From Enterobacter asburiae (GTDB taxonomy: Bacteria; Pseudomonadota; Gammaproteobacteria; Enterobacterales; Enterobacteriaceae), in assembly GCA_011754535.1 (NCBI GenBank), contig JAAQVN010000001.1:2108001-2172000 (forward strand): a DNA stretch of 64,000 bases, given 5' to 3'. The notes under the pieces were generated by a model, which saw only the letters and a list, made by a program, of their open reading frames with translations, had not been told where the DNA came from and did not search any database. The translations under genes were made by a program, and so were the position numbers. Below, piece after piece: positions 9,978 to 18,817 of this stretch; position 1 is the first letter of the stretch; each line of letters opens with the position of its first letter.

Positions 9978-9993
9978 GATAAAACGTTTTATC
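9978..9993. promoter_or_regulatory. MalI operator, malX side
   Basis: GATAAAACGTTTTATC is a perfect 16-bp palindrome, the sequence known to be bound by the LacI-family repressor MalI in E. coli. It lies 54 bp upstream of the malX start codon, placed to repress malXY. Confidence 0.88.
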
Positions 9994-10002
9994 AAAGTTT
10001 AG

Positions 10003-10018
10003 TGCGCGCTGAATCACA
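10003..10018. promoter_or_regulatory. Possible CRP site in the malX-malI intergenic region
   Basis: TGCGC-N6-TCACA has one good and one poorer CRP half-site (consensus TGTGA-N6-TCACA). It lies between the two MalI operators. Both divergent promoters are CRP-dependent in E. coli, which favours the call, but the left half-site is weak. Confidence 0.42.
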
Positions 10019-10056
10019 TTCTCAGGCTTTGACTGGTAGTATAAAGATAACGTATT

Positions 10057-10072
10057 GATAAAACGTTTTACC
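10057..10072. promoter_or_regulatory. MalI operator, malI side
   Basis: GATAAAACGTTTTACC differs by one base from the perfect palindrome 79 bp away. It lies 30 bp upstream of the malI start, consistent with autorepression of malI. Confidence 0.82.
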
Positions 10073-10101
10073 GATCTCATTTCAGGGAGTCACGCCGACA
10101 C

Positions 10102-11130
10102 ATGGCTGTAGCGAAAAAAGTCACCATCAACGATGTCGCGCTGGCAGCGGGGGTTTCCGTCAGCACCGTTTCTCTGGTACTGAGCGGAAAAGGGCGCATC
10201 TCTCCCGCGACCGGTCAGCGGGTGAACGAGGCGGTTGAGCAGTTGGGCTTTGTGCGAAACCGCCAGGCGTCGGCGCTGCGCGGCGGGCAAAGCGGGGTGA
10301 TTGGCCTGATTGTCCGTGACCTGACGTCACCGTTCTATGCGGAGCTGACCGCCGGCTTAACCGAGGCCCTTGAAGCGCAGGGGCGGATGGTCTTTCTGCT
10401 GCACGGCGGGCGCGAGGCCGGGCAGCTTCTCTCCCGGCTCGATATGCTGCTGAATCAGGGAGTGGACGGGGTGATCGTCGCCGGGGCGTCGGGCGTGGGC
10501 AGCGAGCTGTGCGAGCGTGCCGCTGAAAAAGGCGTGCCGCTGGTGTTTGCTTCACGCGCCAGCTACCTTGATGAAGCCGATACGCTGCGCCCGGATAACA
10601 TGCAGGCTGCGCAAATGCTGACCGAGCATCTTATTCGTCGCGGCCATCAGCGCATTGCCTGGCTGGGCGGCAAAAGCTCGTCCCTGACGCGCGCCGAACG
10701 GGTCGGCGGCTACTGCGCGACGCTGATTAAATACGGCCTGCCGTTCCACAGTGAATGGGTCGTGGAGTGCGAATCCAGCCAGAAGAAAGCGGCGGAAGCG
10801 ATTGGGGCACTGCTGCGAAGCAGCCCGACGATCAGCGCCGTAATTTGCTACAACGATGTGATTGCCATGGGGGCGTGGTTTGGCCTGATCCGCGCCGGGC
10901 GTCAGAGCGGTGAAGGGGGCGTTGAAACCTTCTTCGGCCACCAGGTGGCGCTGGGGGCGTTCGCCGATGTTGGTGAGAACGCGCTGGACGATCTGCCGAT
11001 CGTCTGGGCCACGACCCCAGCGCGGGAGATGGGCTATACCCTGGCGGACAGGATCATGCAGCGCATCGACAATACGGATGTCCAGGCCGGGCACCAGATT
11101 GTGGCGGCGCGGCTGGTGACGGTGAAGTAA
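10102..11130 (+). CDS. malI: MalI, LacI-family repressor of malXY
   Basis: A 342-residue repressor. The N-terminal HTH reads VTINDVALAAGVSVSTVSLV followed by the hinge (RNRQASALRGGQ), then a periplasmic-binding-protein-like effector domain (GVIGLIVRDLTSPFYAEL). It is divergent from malX, and the 177-bp gap holds two MalI operators. The effector is not established from sequence. The 3' end is one base from the convergent LysR gene, whereas in E. coli hdhA and the uid genes follow malI, so this point is a synteny boundary. Confidence 0.95.
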   Translation: MAVAKKVTINDVALAAGVSVSTVSLVLSGKGRISPATGQRVNEAVEQLGFVRNRQASALRGGQSGVIGLIVRDLTSPFYAELTAGLTEALEAQGRMVFLLHGGREAGQLLSRLDMLLNQGVDGVIVAGASGVGSELCERAAEKGVPLVFASRASYLDEADTLRPDNMQAAQMLTEHLIRRGHQRIAWLGGKSSSLTRAERVGGYCATLIKYGLPFHSEWVVECESSQKKAAEAIGALLRSSPTISAVICYNDVIAMGAWFGLIRAGRQSGEGGVETFFGHQVALGAFADVGENALDDLPIVWATTPAREMGYTLADRIMQRIDNTDVQAGHQIVAARLVTVK

Positions 11131-11131
11131 A

Positions 11132-12028
11132 TCAGCTCTGCCGCGTAAGCGGGCTGAGCGTCAGCTGTGTCTCCAGTGCCTCTATAAATTTTCGCACTTT
11201 TGCCGGGATCAGGCGAGAAGTCGGGTAAACAGCCCAAATGGCCAGCGATTCCGGCTGAGCATCTTCAAGGACGATCCGCACGAGTTTACCCTCTGTAATT
11301 GCAGGCTCTACGTACCAGCGAGATAAATTTGCGATGCCGAGTCCCCCCTGGCAAGCCTCGAAAATTGCCTCAATCGAGTTAGCCGAGAATCGGCCTGACA
11401 CCTTTTGCTTGTAACGCTGTTCACCCTTTTCAAATGACCAGTGTGTCGTATCTGAGGTGGTCAGGCAGCTATGTCCAGCCAGATCGTTAAGTAATTTCGG
11501 TGAACCGTACGCAGCCAGATACTCCGCGCTGGCGCAAAGCTCGCGGGGATTATCACAGATGCGGTGTGCAACCAACCGGTTATCGCGCAGCGGGGCAATG
11601 CGTAACGCGACGTCTATGCCTTTCCCGACAATATCAATCTGATCATCGGTTGCCAGCAGGTCGACCTGCAGGGCCGGATGTTGCTGCATAAACAGCGGCA
11701 GCATTGGCGCGACGATCTTGCGTCCAAACGCCGCTGAGGCGGTAATGCGAAGGCGTCCGGACAGGTGCGTACCATCGGGAAACAGATCGGCAAGCGCGTT
11801 ATTTTTATCTTCCAGCAACGCCTGTGCATGAGGCAAAAAAACCTCCCCATCGCTCGTGGGTGAGAGGGAGCGCGTGGTGCGATGCACCAGCCTGACACCC
11901 AGCTCAGCCTCAAGATTATTAAGAGACCGTGACGCCGCCATGGCGCTCATTGAGAGCCGACGCGCGGCGCCCGCCAGGCTACCTGCCTTAATGGCTTCGA
12001 CAAACACTTCAACGTCTTCAAGTTTCAT
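11132..12028 (-). CDS. LysR-family regulator, probable control of the adjacent hydrolase pair
   Basis: A 298-residue LysR-type protein. The winged HTH occupies the first 60 residues (AGSLAGAARRLSMSAMAASRSLNNLE), followed by a substrate-binding-like domain. The 'TTRSLSPTSDGE' stretch and overall pattern fit the AaeR/DsdC-like branch that usually controls divergent enzyme genes. It diverges from the metallo-hydrolase gene across 106 bp, which suggests it regulates that gene and the alpha/beta hydrolase behind it. The ligand is unknown. Its stop is one base from the malI stop. Confidence 0.85.
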   Translation of the reverse strand: MKLEDVEVFVEAIKAGSLAGAARRLSMSAMAASRSLNNLEAELGVRLVHRTTRSLSPTSDGEVFLPHAQALLEDKNNALADLFPDGTHLSGRLRITASAAFGRKIVAPMLPLFMQQHPALQVDLLATDDQIDIVGKGIDVALRIAPLRDNRLVAHRICDNPRELCASAEYLAAYGSPKLLNDLAGHSCLTTSDTTHWSFEKGEQRYKQKVSGRFSANSIEAIFEACQGGLGIANLSRWYVEPAITEGKLVRIVLEDAQPESLAIWAVYPTSRLIPAKVRKFIEALETQLTLSPLTRQS

Positions 12029-12134
12029 TATATCGTTTTTCGTTACGCTGCCTTATCAAAGTACATATCTACAGTATTTATCGTTGTGCTGCCATAGTCT
12101 CTTCACATCCTGAAAACATGAATCTGGAGTGAAG

Positions 12135-13115
12135 ATGAAAAAGTTGAAAACGGTTCTGGCATTCAGCAGCCTGTTCCTGGTAAGTGCCGCCTGGGCTGAT
12201 GCACCTGCGCAGGTGAAACAGCAGGTCCCCGGCTATTATCGTCTGGCGGTAGGGGAATACGAGGTCACGGCGCTGTTCGACGGCTATAATGACCTTTCGC
12301 CGTCATTACTACACGGGCTTTCAGGCGACAAGGTTCGTAAGCTGCTGGATCAGAATAAAATTGATGTCGAACGCATGCCGACCGCGTTTAACGCTTTCCT
12401 GGTTAATACCGGGAAACATCTGGTCATGATTGACAGCGGAGCGGGACACTGCGTGCCGCAAACGGCAGGCCAGCTGGTCAACAATATGAAAGCATCAGGC
12501 TATCGTCCTGAGCAGGTTGATACCATTTTCCTGACGCATCTTCATCTTGATCATGTTTGTGGCCTGAGCGACGCGGACGGTAAAGCGTTGTTCCCCAATG
12601 CGACCGTCTACGTACCGCAGGGGGAGGCCGACTACTGGCTCGATCCGGCAAAAGAAGCGAGCGCGCCGGCTAATGCGAAGGATTATTTCGCTATCGCCCG
12701 AAAAGCGTTATCTGAGTATAAAGCGTCAGGACACCTTAAAACCTTCGTTCCGCCAGCTTCGCCTATCCCGGAAGCCCAGACGGCCTATGCCGTTGGTCAT
12801 ACGCCTGGCAGTACCGTTTATCGCTTTGCGTCCCAGGGAACGGCTATTAACTTCATTGGGGATCTGATCCATGCGCCTGCCGTTCAGTTCCCGCATCCTG
12901 AAGTATCTATTCGCTTTGATGTCGATTCGAAAAAAGCCATCTCGTCCCGGGCGCAGGAGTTTAACGCGCTGGCGAAAGACGGTGAGTGGATGGCTGCAGC
13001 GCATCTGCCTTTCCCCGGTATTGGGCATATCACCGCCTGGCAGCAGGGATATAGCTGGAACCCTGTAAATTACGGTCCTTATCAACGTGCGGCCAACGTG
13101 CCTCTGCTGAAATAA
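12135..13115 (+). CDS. Exported metallo-beta-lactamase-fold hydrolase
   Basis: A 326-residue protein with a signal peptide (MKKLKTVLAFSSLFLVSAAWA, cleavage likely after residue 21). The MBL metal motif THLHLDH gives His135, His137, Asp139 and His140, with further ligand candidates His222 (GHTPGS), Asp243 (IGDLIHAP) and His290 (AAAHLPFPGIGH). The full dinuclear site is therefore intact. I chose the ATG at 12135 because GGAG precedes it at proper distance; an upstream GTG has none. It resembles lactonase-like or quinolone-signal-hydrolase-like MBL proteins, but the substrate is unknown. It is followed by an alpha/beta hydrolase 15 bp later. Confidence 0.87.
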   Translation: MKKLKTVLAFSSLFLVSAAWADAPAQVKQQVPGYYRLAVGEYEVTALFDGYNDLSPSLLHGLSGDKVRKLLDQNKIDVERMPTAFNAFLVNTGKHLVMIDSGAGHCVPQTAGQLVNNMKASGYRPEQVDTIFLTHLHLDHVCGLSDADGKALFPNATVYVPQGEADYWLDPAKEASAPANAKDYFAIARKALSEYKASGHLKTFVPPASPIPEAQTAYAVGHTPGSTVYRFASQGTAINFIGDLIHAPAVQFPHPEVSIRFDVDSKKAISSRAQEFNALAKDGEWMAAAHLPFPGIGHITAWQQGYSWNPVNYGPYQRAANVPLLK

Positions 13116-13130
13116 AGTGAGGTTACGACC

Positions 13131-13985
13131 ATGAAAAGTTACACCGTAACGGCAAACGGCATCCGCCAGTTTGTGGTTGAAGAGGGGGAAGGCGCGCCGG
13201 TTATTCTCCTGCACGGTTTTCCTGAAACAAACTATGCCTGGCGCTACCAGATACCGGTATTGTCCCGGCACTACCGCGTAATCGTGCCGGATTTACGAGG
13301 ATATGGCGAAACGGATAAACCGGCTTCTGGCTATGATAAACGGAACATGGCGCGGGACATCCGGGAGCTGATGCGTGCGCTGGATTTACAGAAGGTGGTG
13401 CTGGTGGGGCACGATCGCGGCGCGCGCGTCGCGACACGGTTCGCAAAAGATTACCCTGAGCTGGTGGATCGTCTGGTGGTGATGGATAACGTGCCAACGC
13501 GCATTGTGGCGCGCGATTTGAATGCGTCCATCGCCCGCGCATACTGGTTCTTCCTGTTCCATCTCGTGCCCGATCTCCCGGAAGCGCTGATTGCAGGTCG
13601 AGAAAATATCTGGCTGCGCCACTTTTTCTCGGACTGGACCTACGATCCGTCAACCATCAGCGGCGAGGCGTTTGATACCTATGTTCGGGCGTATCAGGCA
13701 CCCGGAGCCGTGCGAGGCGCGATGGCTGACTATCGCGCTAACGCAGAAGATGTGGCGCAGGATCTTGCCGACGCTGACGTGAAAATCGCGTGTCCGGTAA
13801 TGTCGCTGTGGGGCAATGATTTTCATGCGGTCGGCAAGCTCTTCGATATGCAAAGCGTCTGGGCTGAAATGGCGGATAACCTTCGGGCGTACGGTATCGA
13901 CGAGTGCGGCCATCTTCCTCAGGAGGAACAGCCTGAGAAAGTTAACGCACTGCTGTTGGATTTCCTGCAGGGATGGAAGGGATAA
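13131..13985 (+). CDS. Alpha/beta hydrolase with Asp nucleophile (haloacid dehalogenase / epoxide hydrolase-like)
   Basis: A 284-residue cytoplasmic alpha/beta hydrolase without signal peptide. HGFPETNYAWR supplies the oxyanion HGxP motif, and GHDRGAR places an aspartate (Asp95) at the nucleophile elbow, as in epoxide hydrolases and fluoroacetate dehalogenases. His261 in DECGHLPQEEQPE is the catalytic base. Asp at the elbow argues against an ordinary esterase. It lies 15 bp behind the exported MBL protein in an apparent two-gene operon; the MBL product may process a compound whose breakdown continues in the cytoplasm, which is inference. Confidence 0.86.
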   Translation: MKSYTVTANGIRQFVVEEGEGAPVILLHGFPETNYAWRYQIPVLSRHYRVIVPDLRGYGETDKPASGYDKRNMARDIRELMRALDLQKVVLVGHDRGARVATRFAKDYPELVDRLVVMDNVPTRIVARDLNASIARAYWFFLFHLVPDLPEALIAGRENIWLRHFFSDWTYDPSTISGEAFDTYVRAYQAPGAVRGAMADYRANAEDVAQDLADADVKIACPVMSLWGNDFHAVGKLFDMQSVWAEMADNLRAYGIDECGHLPQEEQPEKVNALLLDFLQGWKG

Positions 13986-13995
13986 CGGTAATAAA

Positions 13996-14019
13996 AAAAC
14001 CCCTCATGCGAGGGGTTTT
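13996..14019. terminator. Bidirectional intrinsic terminator
   Basis: AAAACCCCTC and GAGGGGTTTT pair perfectly around the four-base loop ATGC, with A- and T-runs on both sides. It serves the convergent alpha/beta hydrolase gene and ydgA. Confidence 0.9.
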
Positions 14020-14024
14020 GCTGT

Positions 14025-15557
14025 TTACTGCTGCGGTGCCGCCGGGTCGGCTGGCGCTGCCGGTTCAGCCGGTTCCGGCATCCCCAGCGTTGGCATACCA
14101 AACATGCCGACAAACTCTTCCAGCGGCATTTTGTCGCCGTTGAGCGTGACCTGGCCGTTGGCGTACTGCAGGCTGGTAGAAATTGTGTTGTTATCCACCT
14201 TCGTGATGCGGAACATCTGGCCCATGGCCGCCAGACCTTTCACCTGCTGGTTCGCCAACTTGCCGGCATCTTCATCGCCGTAGCCTTCCAGCTTCGCAAT
14301 CTGGGTCATAAACTCGGTCGCCATATCCATCGGGATGGTCAGCTTGCTGTCGAGCGACTTCACGCTACGATCCACTTCCTGCGCCAGCGTCTGCGGTTCA
14401 CCCGTTGCGGCTGCAGGATCTTTCAGGAACAGCGACAGGTTAAAGCTGGTTTCGCCTTTGCTGTTTTTCCAGCTCAGCGGCGCAACGGTGACCACCGGCT
14501 CGCCTTTCAGCAGGATCGGCAGGTTATTGAACAGCACCGCCATCGCCTGCTGCTGGTACACCTCAGGGTTCTGCTGCAGCGCGGCGTCGGTCAGCAGCGC
14601 CTGGCTCTCTTTGCTGTATTTCTGGCTAAACTCGTGCCACGCCTGACCGTCGATATTGCCGATCTTCAGCGACAGCTTGCCAGTGCCCAGATCCTGATTC
14701 TGCACTTTCAGGCTCTTCAGGGTGTAATCCAGCTGAGTGTTGATGCTCTTACCGTCTTTAGATACGTCGGATTTACCGTTAACGTCCATGCCTTCCAGCA
14801 CGGCCATCTCTTTCCCTTCAATTGCGATAGCAATCTTATCAACGGAGAGCTTCTGGTCGCCGATACGCTCTTTAAAATCGGTCATACGGCTGTTGCCGTC
14901 GGCTTTCAGGTTGTTGAAGGTGAGCTGAACCTTCTGATTATATTCGTTCACGGCGTTGACCAGGCCACTTTCCGCTTCACCCGTCATGGAGAAGACGTTG
15001 CCATCCCGATCTGCATCAAGTTTGAAATGACCGCCGCTGAAGGCGACTTTCTCGTTCTCTTTCTCGTAGTTCAGCGCTTTCAGCGCGATATCAGAGCTGG
15101 TATCACCGGAGTAGCTAATACGGGTGTTAATGTCGAAAGGTGACTCATTCTTTGCCAGGTCAAACAGCGGTTTGGTGACGTCGTTATTCACCAGCACGGT
15201 ATGAACGGACGCCATGGACGGGATCAGGTTAAACGACTTCAGCTGCGCCAGCGGCAGCGGACCGTGGCTTACCACTTCATCCAGCACCACGCTCTGGCCG
15301 GGCTTCAGCCAGCCGTTTGCCGCACCGGCCACCGGCTTCACCACCAGCTGCATATGGCTGGTAAACACGCCGCGCTGATAGTTCTGATAGCTCAGCTCCA
15401 GACCCGCCTCCGGCGCGCTGCGCTTAATTTCTCCGTTAGCCTGTGCCACCATCTCAGCCAGACGGCTTTCCAGCTGTTTCCCGGTAAACCAGGAGGCACC
15501 CGTCCAGACCACGCCTAACGCTACAATCACTCCAACCGCTACGACCGATTTTTTCAT
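14025..15557 (-). CDS. ydgA: YdgA, DUF945 family protein
   Basis: A 510-residue protein with an N-terminal hydrophobic segment (VVAVGVIVALGVVWTGASWF) that acts as a signal anchor, followed by a long periplasmic region of the DUF945 family. The C-terminus ends in a low-complexity Pro/Ala tail (PEPAEPAAPADPAAPQQ). The function is not established; E. coli YdgA is envelope-associated. It lies upstream of the malI-side insertion and next to manA, as in E. coli. Confidence 0.92.
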   Translation of the reverse strand: MKKSVVAVGVIVALGVVWTGASWFTGKQLESRLAEMVAQANGEIKRSAPEAGLELSYQNYQRGVFTSHMQLVVKPVAGAANGWLKPGQSVVLDEVVSHGPLPLAQLKSFNLIPSMASVHTVLVNNDVTKPLFDLAKNESPFDINTRISYSGDTSSDIALKALNYEKENEKVAFSGGHFKLDADRDGNVFSMTGEAESGLVNAVNEYNQKVQLTFNNLKADGNSRMTDFKERIGDQKLSVDKIAIAIEGKEMAVLEGMDVNGKSDVSKDGKSINTQLDYTLKSLKVQNQDLGTGKLSLKIGNIDGQAWHEFSQKYSKESQALLTDAALQQNPEVYQQQAMAVLFNNLPILLKGEPVVTVAPLSWKNSKGETSFNLSLFLKDPAAATGEPQTLAQEVDRSVKSLDSKLTIPMDMATEFMTQIAKLEGYGDEDAGKLANQQVKGLAAMGQMFRITKVDNNTISTSLQYANGQVTLNGDKMPLEEFVGMFGMPTLGMPEPAEPAAPADPAAPQQ

Positions 15558-15656
15558 TGCGACTATCCCTAAAATGAAACCAGGCGGTAAAAACCGCCCG
15601 GAGATATTAAGCCTGCAACTAGCTTAGCAAGAGTTGTTAAAAAATTCAGTAAGTGC

Positions 15657-16832
15657 TTAAAGCTTATTAAAAACGCGCGCCAGGCGACCGGCGCCGCTTA
15701 CGCTAACCGGAGACTCATTGGCTGCAACGAATGCTGATTCACCGGGCTTAAGCACCAGACGCTGTTCGCCTTTATGCAGCGTCGCTTCGCCCTCCACGCA
15801 GAACAGGATCGCCGCGCTCTCCTGCGCAATGGCGGTCTCGGCATGGCTCAGGTCATGCAGAGAAAACGCAAAATCCTCAACCGGAATCGGGAAGTCCAGC
15901 TCTGCGCCGTTTTTCACCGGCTGAGTCAGCAGCTCCGCGGCAGGCTTCGCCACAAACTTCACGTTGGCAACCAGCTCAGGGATGTCGATGTATTTCGGCG
16001 TCAGACCCGCGCGCAGCACGTTGTCGGAGTTGGCCATCACCTCCAGTGCCACGCCCTGCAGATAGGCGTGAGGGGTTTCGGCAAACAGGAACATCGCTTC
16101 GCCCGGGTTCAGCTTCACCACGTTCAGCAGCAGAGGGGAGAACAGGCCGCTGTCGTCCGGGTAGAATTCGGAAATCAGGCGGATGGTCTCCCACGGCTCA
16201 CCCTGCTGGCTGTCCAGGGCCGCTTTCAGCACCGCCAGCGCGTGAGATTTCTCTTCACCCTGCATATTCAGCAGGCTGGCGAACAGCTGGCTCAGCGCGT
16301 CTGCGTTCGGGTTTTCGAGGAAGTGGGCGATAGCCTTGTTGGCACCCGCGACCGGCTGCAGCAGGGAAATAATCTCTGAAAACTCGCGGAACGCGTTCAT
16401 CGCCAGGAACGGGGTCAGCGCAAACACCAGCTCCGGCTTGTGGTTAGGATCTTTGTAGTTACGCTCTGCGGCGTCTAACGGGATACCCGCCGCGTTCTCT
16501 TTCGCGAAGCCAATTTCAGAGGCTTTCTTGTTCGGGTGAACCTGGATCGAGAGCGGCTGGTCGGCGCACAGCACCTTAAACAGGAACGGCAGTTCGCCGA
16601 AGCGCTGAGCCACCTTGTCGCCCAGCAGCGCGGCTTTATCGGCATCAATCACGTCACGCAGGCTGCGAACCTGGCCGCTGGCGTCTTCAATTTTTGAGCT
16701 GCTCTTCGGGTGCGCCCCCATCCACAGTTCCGCCATCGGCAGGTTGTTCGGGTTCGCGATACCGTAGAGATCCGTTAACGCAGTTTTACTTCCCCAGGCG
16801 TAGTTTTGCACTGAGTTAATGAGTTTTTGCAT
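15657..16832 (-). CDS. manA: Mannose-6-phosphate isomerase
   Basis: A 391-residue type I phosphomannose isomerase that interconverts mannose-6-phosphate and fructose-6-phosphate. I start it at MQKLINSVQNYAWGS, as in E. coli; an upstream in-frame Met adds six residues. Zinc-ligand regions are QPLSIQVHPNK (Gln and His) and DPNHKPELVFAL (Glu and His), and the signature YLQGVALEVMANSDNVLRAG is present. It has its own leader next to the divergent fumA. Confidence 0.98.
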   Translation of the reverse strand: MQKLINSVQNYAWGSKTALTDLYGIANPNNLPMAELWMGAHPKSSSKIEDASGQVRSLRDVIDADKAALLGDKVAQRFGELPFLFKVLCADQPLSIQVHPNKKASEIGFAKENAAGIPLDAAERNYKDPNHKPELVFALTPFLAMNAFREFSEIISLLQPVAGANKAIAHFLENPNADALSQLFASLLNMQGEEKSHALAVLKAALDSQQGEPWETIRLISEFYPDDSGLFSPLLLNVVKLNPGEAMFLFAETPHAYLQGVALEVMANSDNVLRAGLTPKYIDIPELVANVKFVAKPAAELLTQPVKNGAELDFPIPVEDFAFSLHDLSHAETAIAQESAAILFCVEGEATLHKGEQRLVLKPGESAFVAANESPVSVSGAGRLARVFNKL

Positions 16833-17031
16833 TATCAAGCCCTGATTCAAATGTGGAATTAACTCCGGGTATTAAAGCAATAAACCACGTGGAAGTAACC
16901 TGTGGATGTAAAAAGTCGTACTAGTCTCAGTTTTTGTTAAAAAATTGTGTAGGATAAGCTGACTCGCTTTTAAGCCGGGCAGCGGAACATCTGCCCTGAA
17001 TAAACAGACCGAAGCAGTAAGTGAGAGAACA

Positions 17032-18678
17032 ATGTCGAATAAACCCTTCCATTATCAGGATCCTTTCCCCCTCAGCAAGGATCAGACCGAGTATTACCTG
17101 TTAACCCGCGATCACGTCTCCGTCTCTGAGTTTGAAGGACAAGAGATCCTCAAGGTGGATCCGCAGGCGCTGACGCTGCTGGCGCAGCATGCTTTCCACG
17201 ACGCCTCGTTTATGCTCCGCCCCGCGCATCAGCAGCAGGTTGCCGATATCCTGAGCGACCCGCAGGCCAGCGAGAACGATAAATACGTTGCCCTGCAGTT
17301 CCTTCGTAACTCAGACATCGCGGCGAAAGGCATTCTGCCAACCTGCCAGGACACCGGCACGGCGATCATCGTCGGTAAAAAAGGCCAGCGCGTCTGGACC
17401 GGCGGCGGTGATGAAGCGGCGCTGGCGCATGGCGTCTACAACACCTACACCGAAGACAACCTGCGCTATTCGCAAAACGCGGCGCTGGATATGTACAAAG
17501 AGGTCAACACCGGCACCAACCTGCCCGCGCAGATCGATCTCTACAGCGTCGACGGTGACGAGTACAAATTTCTCTGTATCGCCAAAGGCGGCGGTTCAGC
17601 CAACAAAACCTATCTCTACCAGGAAACCAAAGCGCTGCTCACCCCGGGCAAGCTGAGGAACTACCTGGTTGAGAAGATGCGCACCCTCGGCACCGCGGCG
17701 TGTCCGCCGTACCATATTGCCTTCGTGATCGGCGGTACCTCGGCGGAAAGCACGCTGAAAACCGTCAAGCTGGCCTCAACCAAATACTATGACGGCCTGC
17801 CTACCGAAGGTAACGAGCACGGCCAGGCATTCCGTGACGTGCAGCTTGAGCAGGAGCTGCTGGAAGAGGCGCGTAATCTGGGCCTCGGCGCGCAGTTTGG
17901 CGGCAAATACTTTGCCCACGACGTACGCGTGATCCGTTTGCCGCGTCACGGCGCATCCTGTCCGGTCGGGATGGGCGTCTCCTGTTCTGCAGATCGCAAC
18001 ATCAAGGCCAAGATCAACCGCGAAGGCGTGTGGATCGAAAAACTGGAAAATAACCCGGGCAAATACATCCCGGAAGAGCTGCGTAAAGCGGGTGAGGGTG
18101 AAGCGGTTCGCGTTGACCTGAACCGTCCGATGAAAGAGATTCTGGCGCAGCTTTCGCAGTACCCGGTCTCGACCCGCCTCTCCCTGAACGGCACGATTAT
18201 CGTGGGCCGCGACATCGCGCATGCGAAGCTCAAAGAGCGTCTGGACAACGGTGAAGGGCTGCCGCAGTACATTAAAGATCACCCGATCTACTACGCGGGC
18301 CCGGCGAAAACGCCTGAAGGCTACGCCTCTGGCTCGTTAGGCCCGACCACGGCAGGGCGTATGGACTCGTACGTTGACCAGCTGCAGGCCAACGGCGGCA
18401 GCATGATCATGCTGGCGAAAGGCAACCGCAGCCAGCAGGTGACGGACGCCTGCCACAAGCACGGCGGCTTCTACCTCGGCAGTATCGGCGGCCCGGCGGC
18501 GGTGCTCGCGCAGGGCAGCATCAAGAGCCTGGAGTGCGTGGAATACCCGGAACTGGGTATGGAAGCGATCTGGAAAATTGAAGTGGAAGACTTCCCGGCG
18601 TTTATCCTCGTGGATGACAAAGGTAACGACTTCTTCAAACAGATCCAGTCGTCCCAGTGTTCGGCGTGCGTGAAGTAA
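17032..18678 (+). CDS. fumA: Class I fumarase (FumA type, 4Fe-4S)
   Basis: A 548-residue oxygen-labile fumarate hydratase of the TCA cycle. Cluster cysteines are Cys105 in ILPTCQDTG and those in [11 protein letters not shown] and [10 protein letters not shown], at the expected spacing. The C-terminal beta domain carries [16 protein letters not shown] and SIGGPAA. Position next to manA and upstream of fumC matches E. coli fumA rather than fumB. The gap to fumC contains a REP-like hairpin, so fumC probably has a separate promoter. Confidence 0.97.
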   Translation: MSNKPFHYQDPFPLSKDQTEYYLLTRDHVSVSEFEGQEILKVDPQALTLLAQHAFHDASFMLRPAHQQQVADILSDPQASENDKYVALQFLRNSDIAAKGILPTCQDTGTAIIVGKKGQRVWTGGGDEAALAHGVYNTYTEDNLRYSQNAALDMYKEVNTGTNLPAQIDLYSVDGDEYKFLCIAKGGGSANKTYLYQETKALLTPGKLRNYLVEKMRTLGTAACPPYHIAFVIGGTSAESTLKTVKLASTKYYDGLPTEGNEHGQAFRDVQLEQELLEEARNLGLGAQFGGKYFAHDVRVIRLPRHGASCPVGMGVSCSADRNIKAKINREGVWIEKLENNPGKYIPEELRKAGEGEAVRVDLNRPMKEILAQLSQYPVSTRLSLNGTIIVGRDIAHAKLKERLDNGEGLPQYIKDHPIYYAGPAKTPEGYASGSLGPTTAGRMDSYVDQLQANGGSMIMLAKGNRSQQVTDACHKHGGFYLGSIGGPAAVLAQGSIKSLECVEYPELGMEAIWKIEVEDFPAFILVDDKGNDFFKQIQSSQCSACVK

Positions 18679-18689
18679 TTCTGTAAATT

Positions 18690-18715
18690 GCCGGGTGGCG
18701 CAGCCGCCACCCGGC
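18690..18715. repeat. REP-like perfect palindrome between fumA and fumC
   Basis: GCCGGGTGGCG and CGCCACCCGGC are exact 11-bp complements with a CAGC loop, 11 bp after the fumA stop. The GCCGGGT ends are the hallmark of REP units in Enterobacter and Klebsiella. It can protect or end the fumA transcript. Confidence 0.7.
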
Positions 18716-18817
18716 ATCAAAAAGAGCGCACAAAGCGCCATATCGTTTCCCAGAAGTCATCAATACTTATCCCTTAAGCATGTGAGCAATCCCTCTTTTG
18801 TTATCAAGGAGAAAGTA

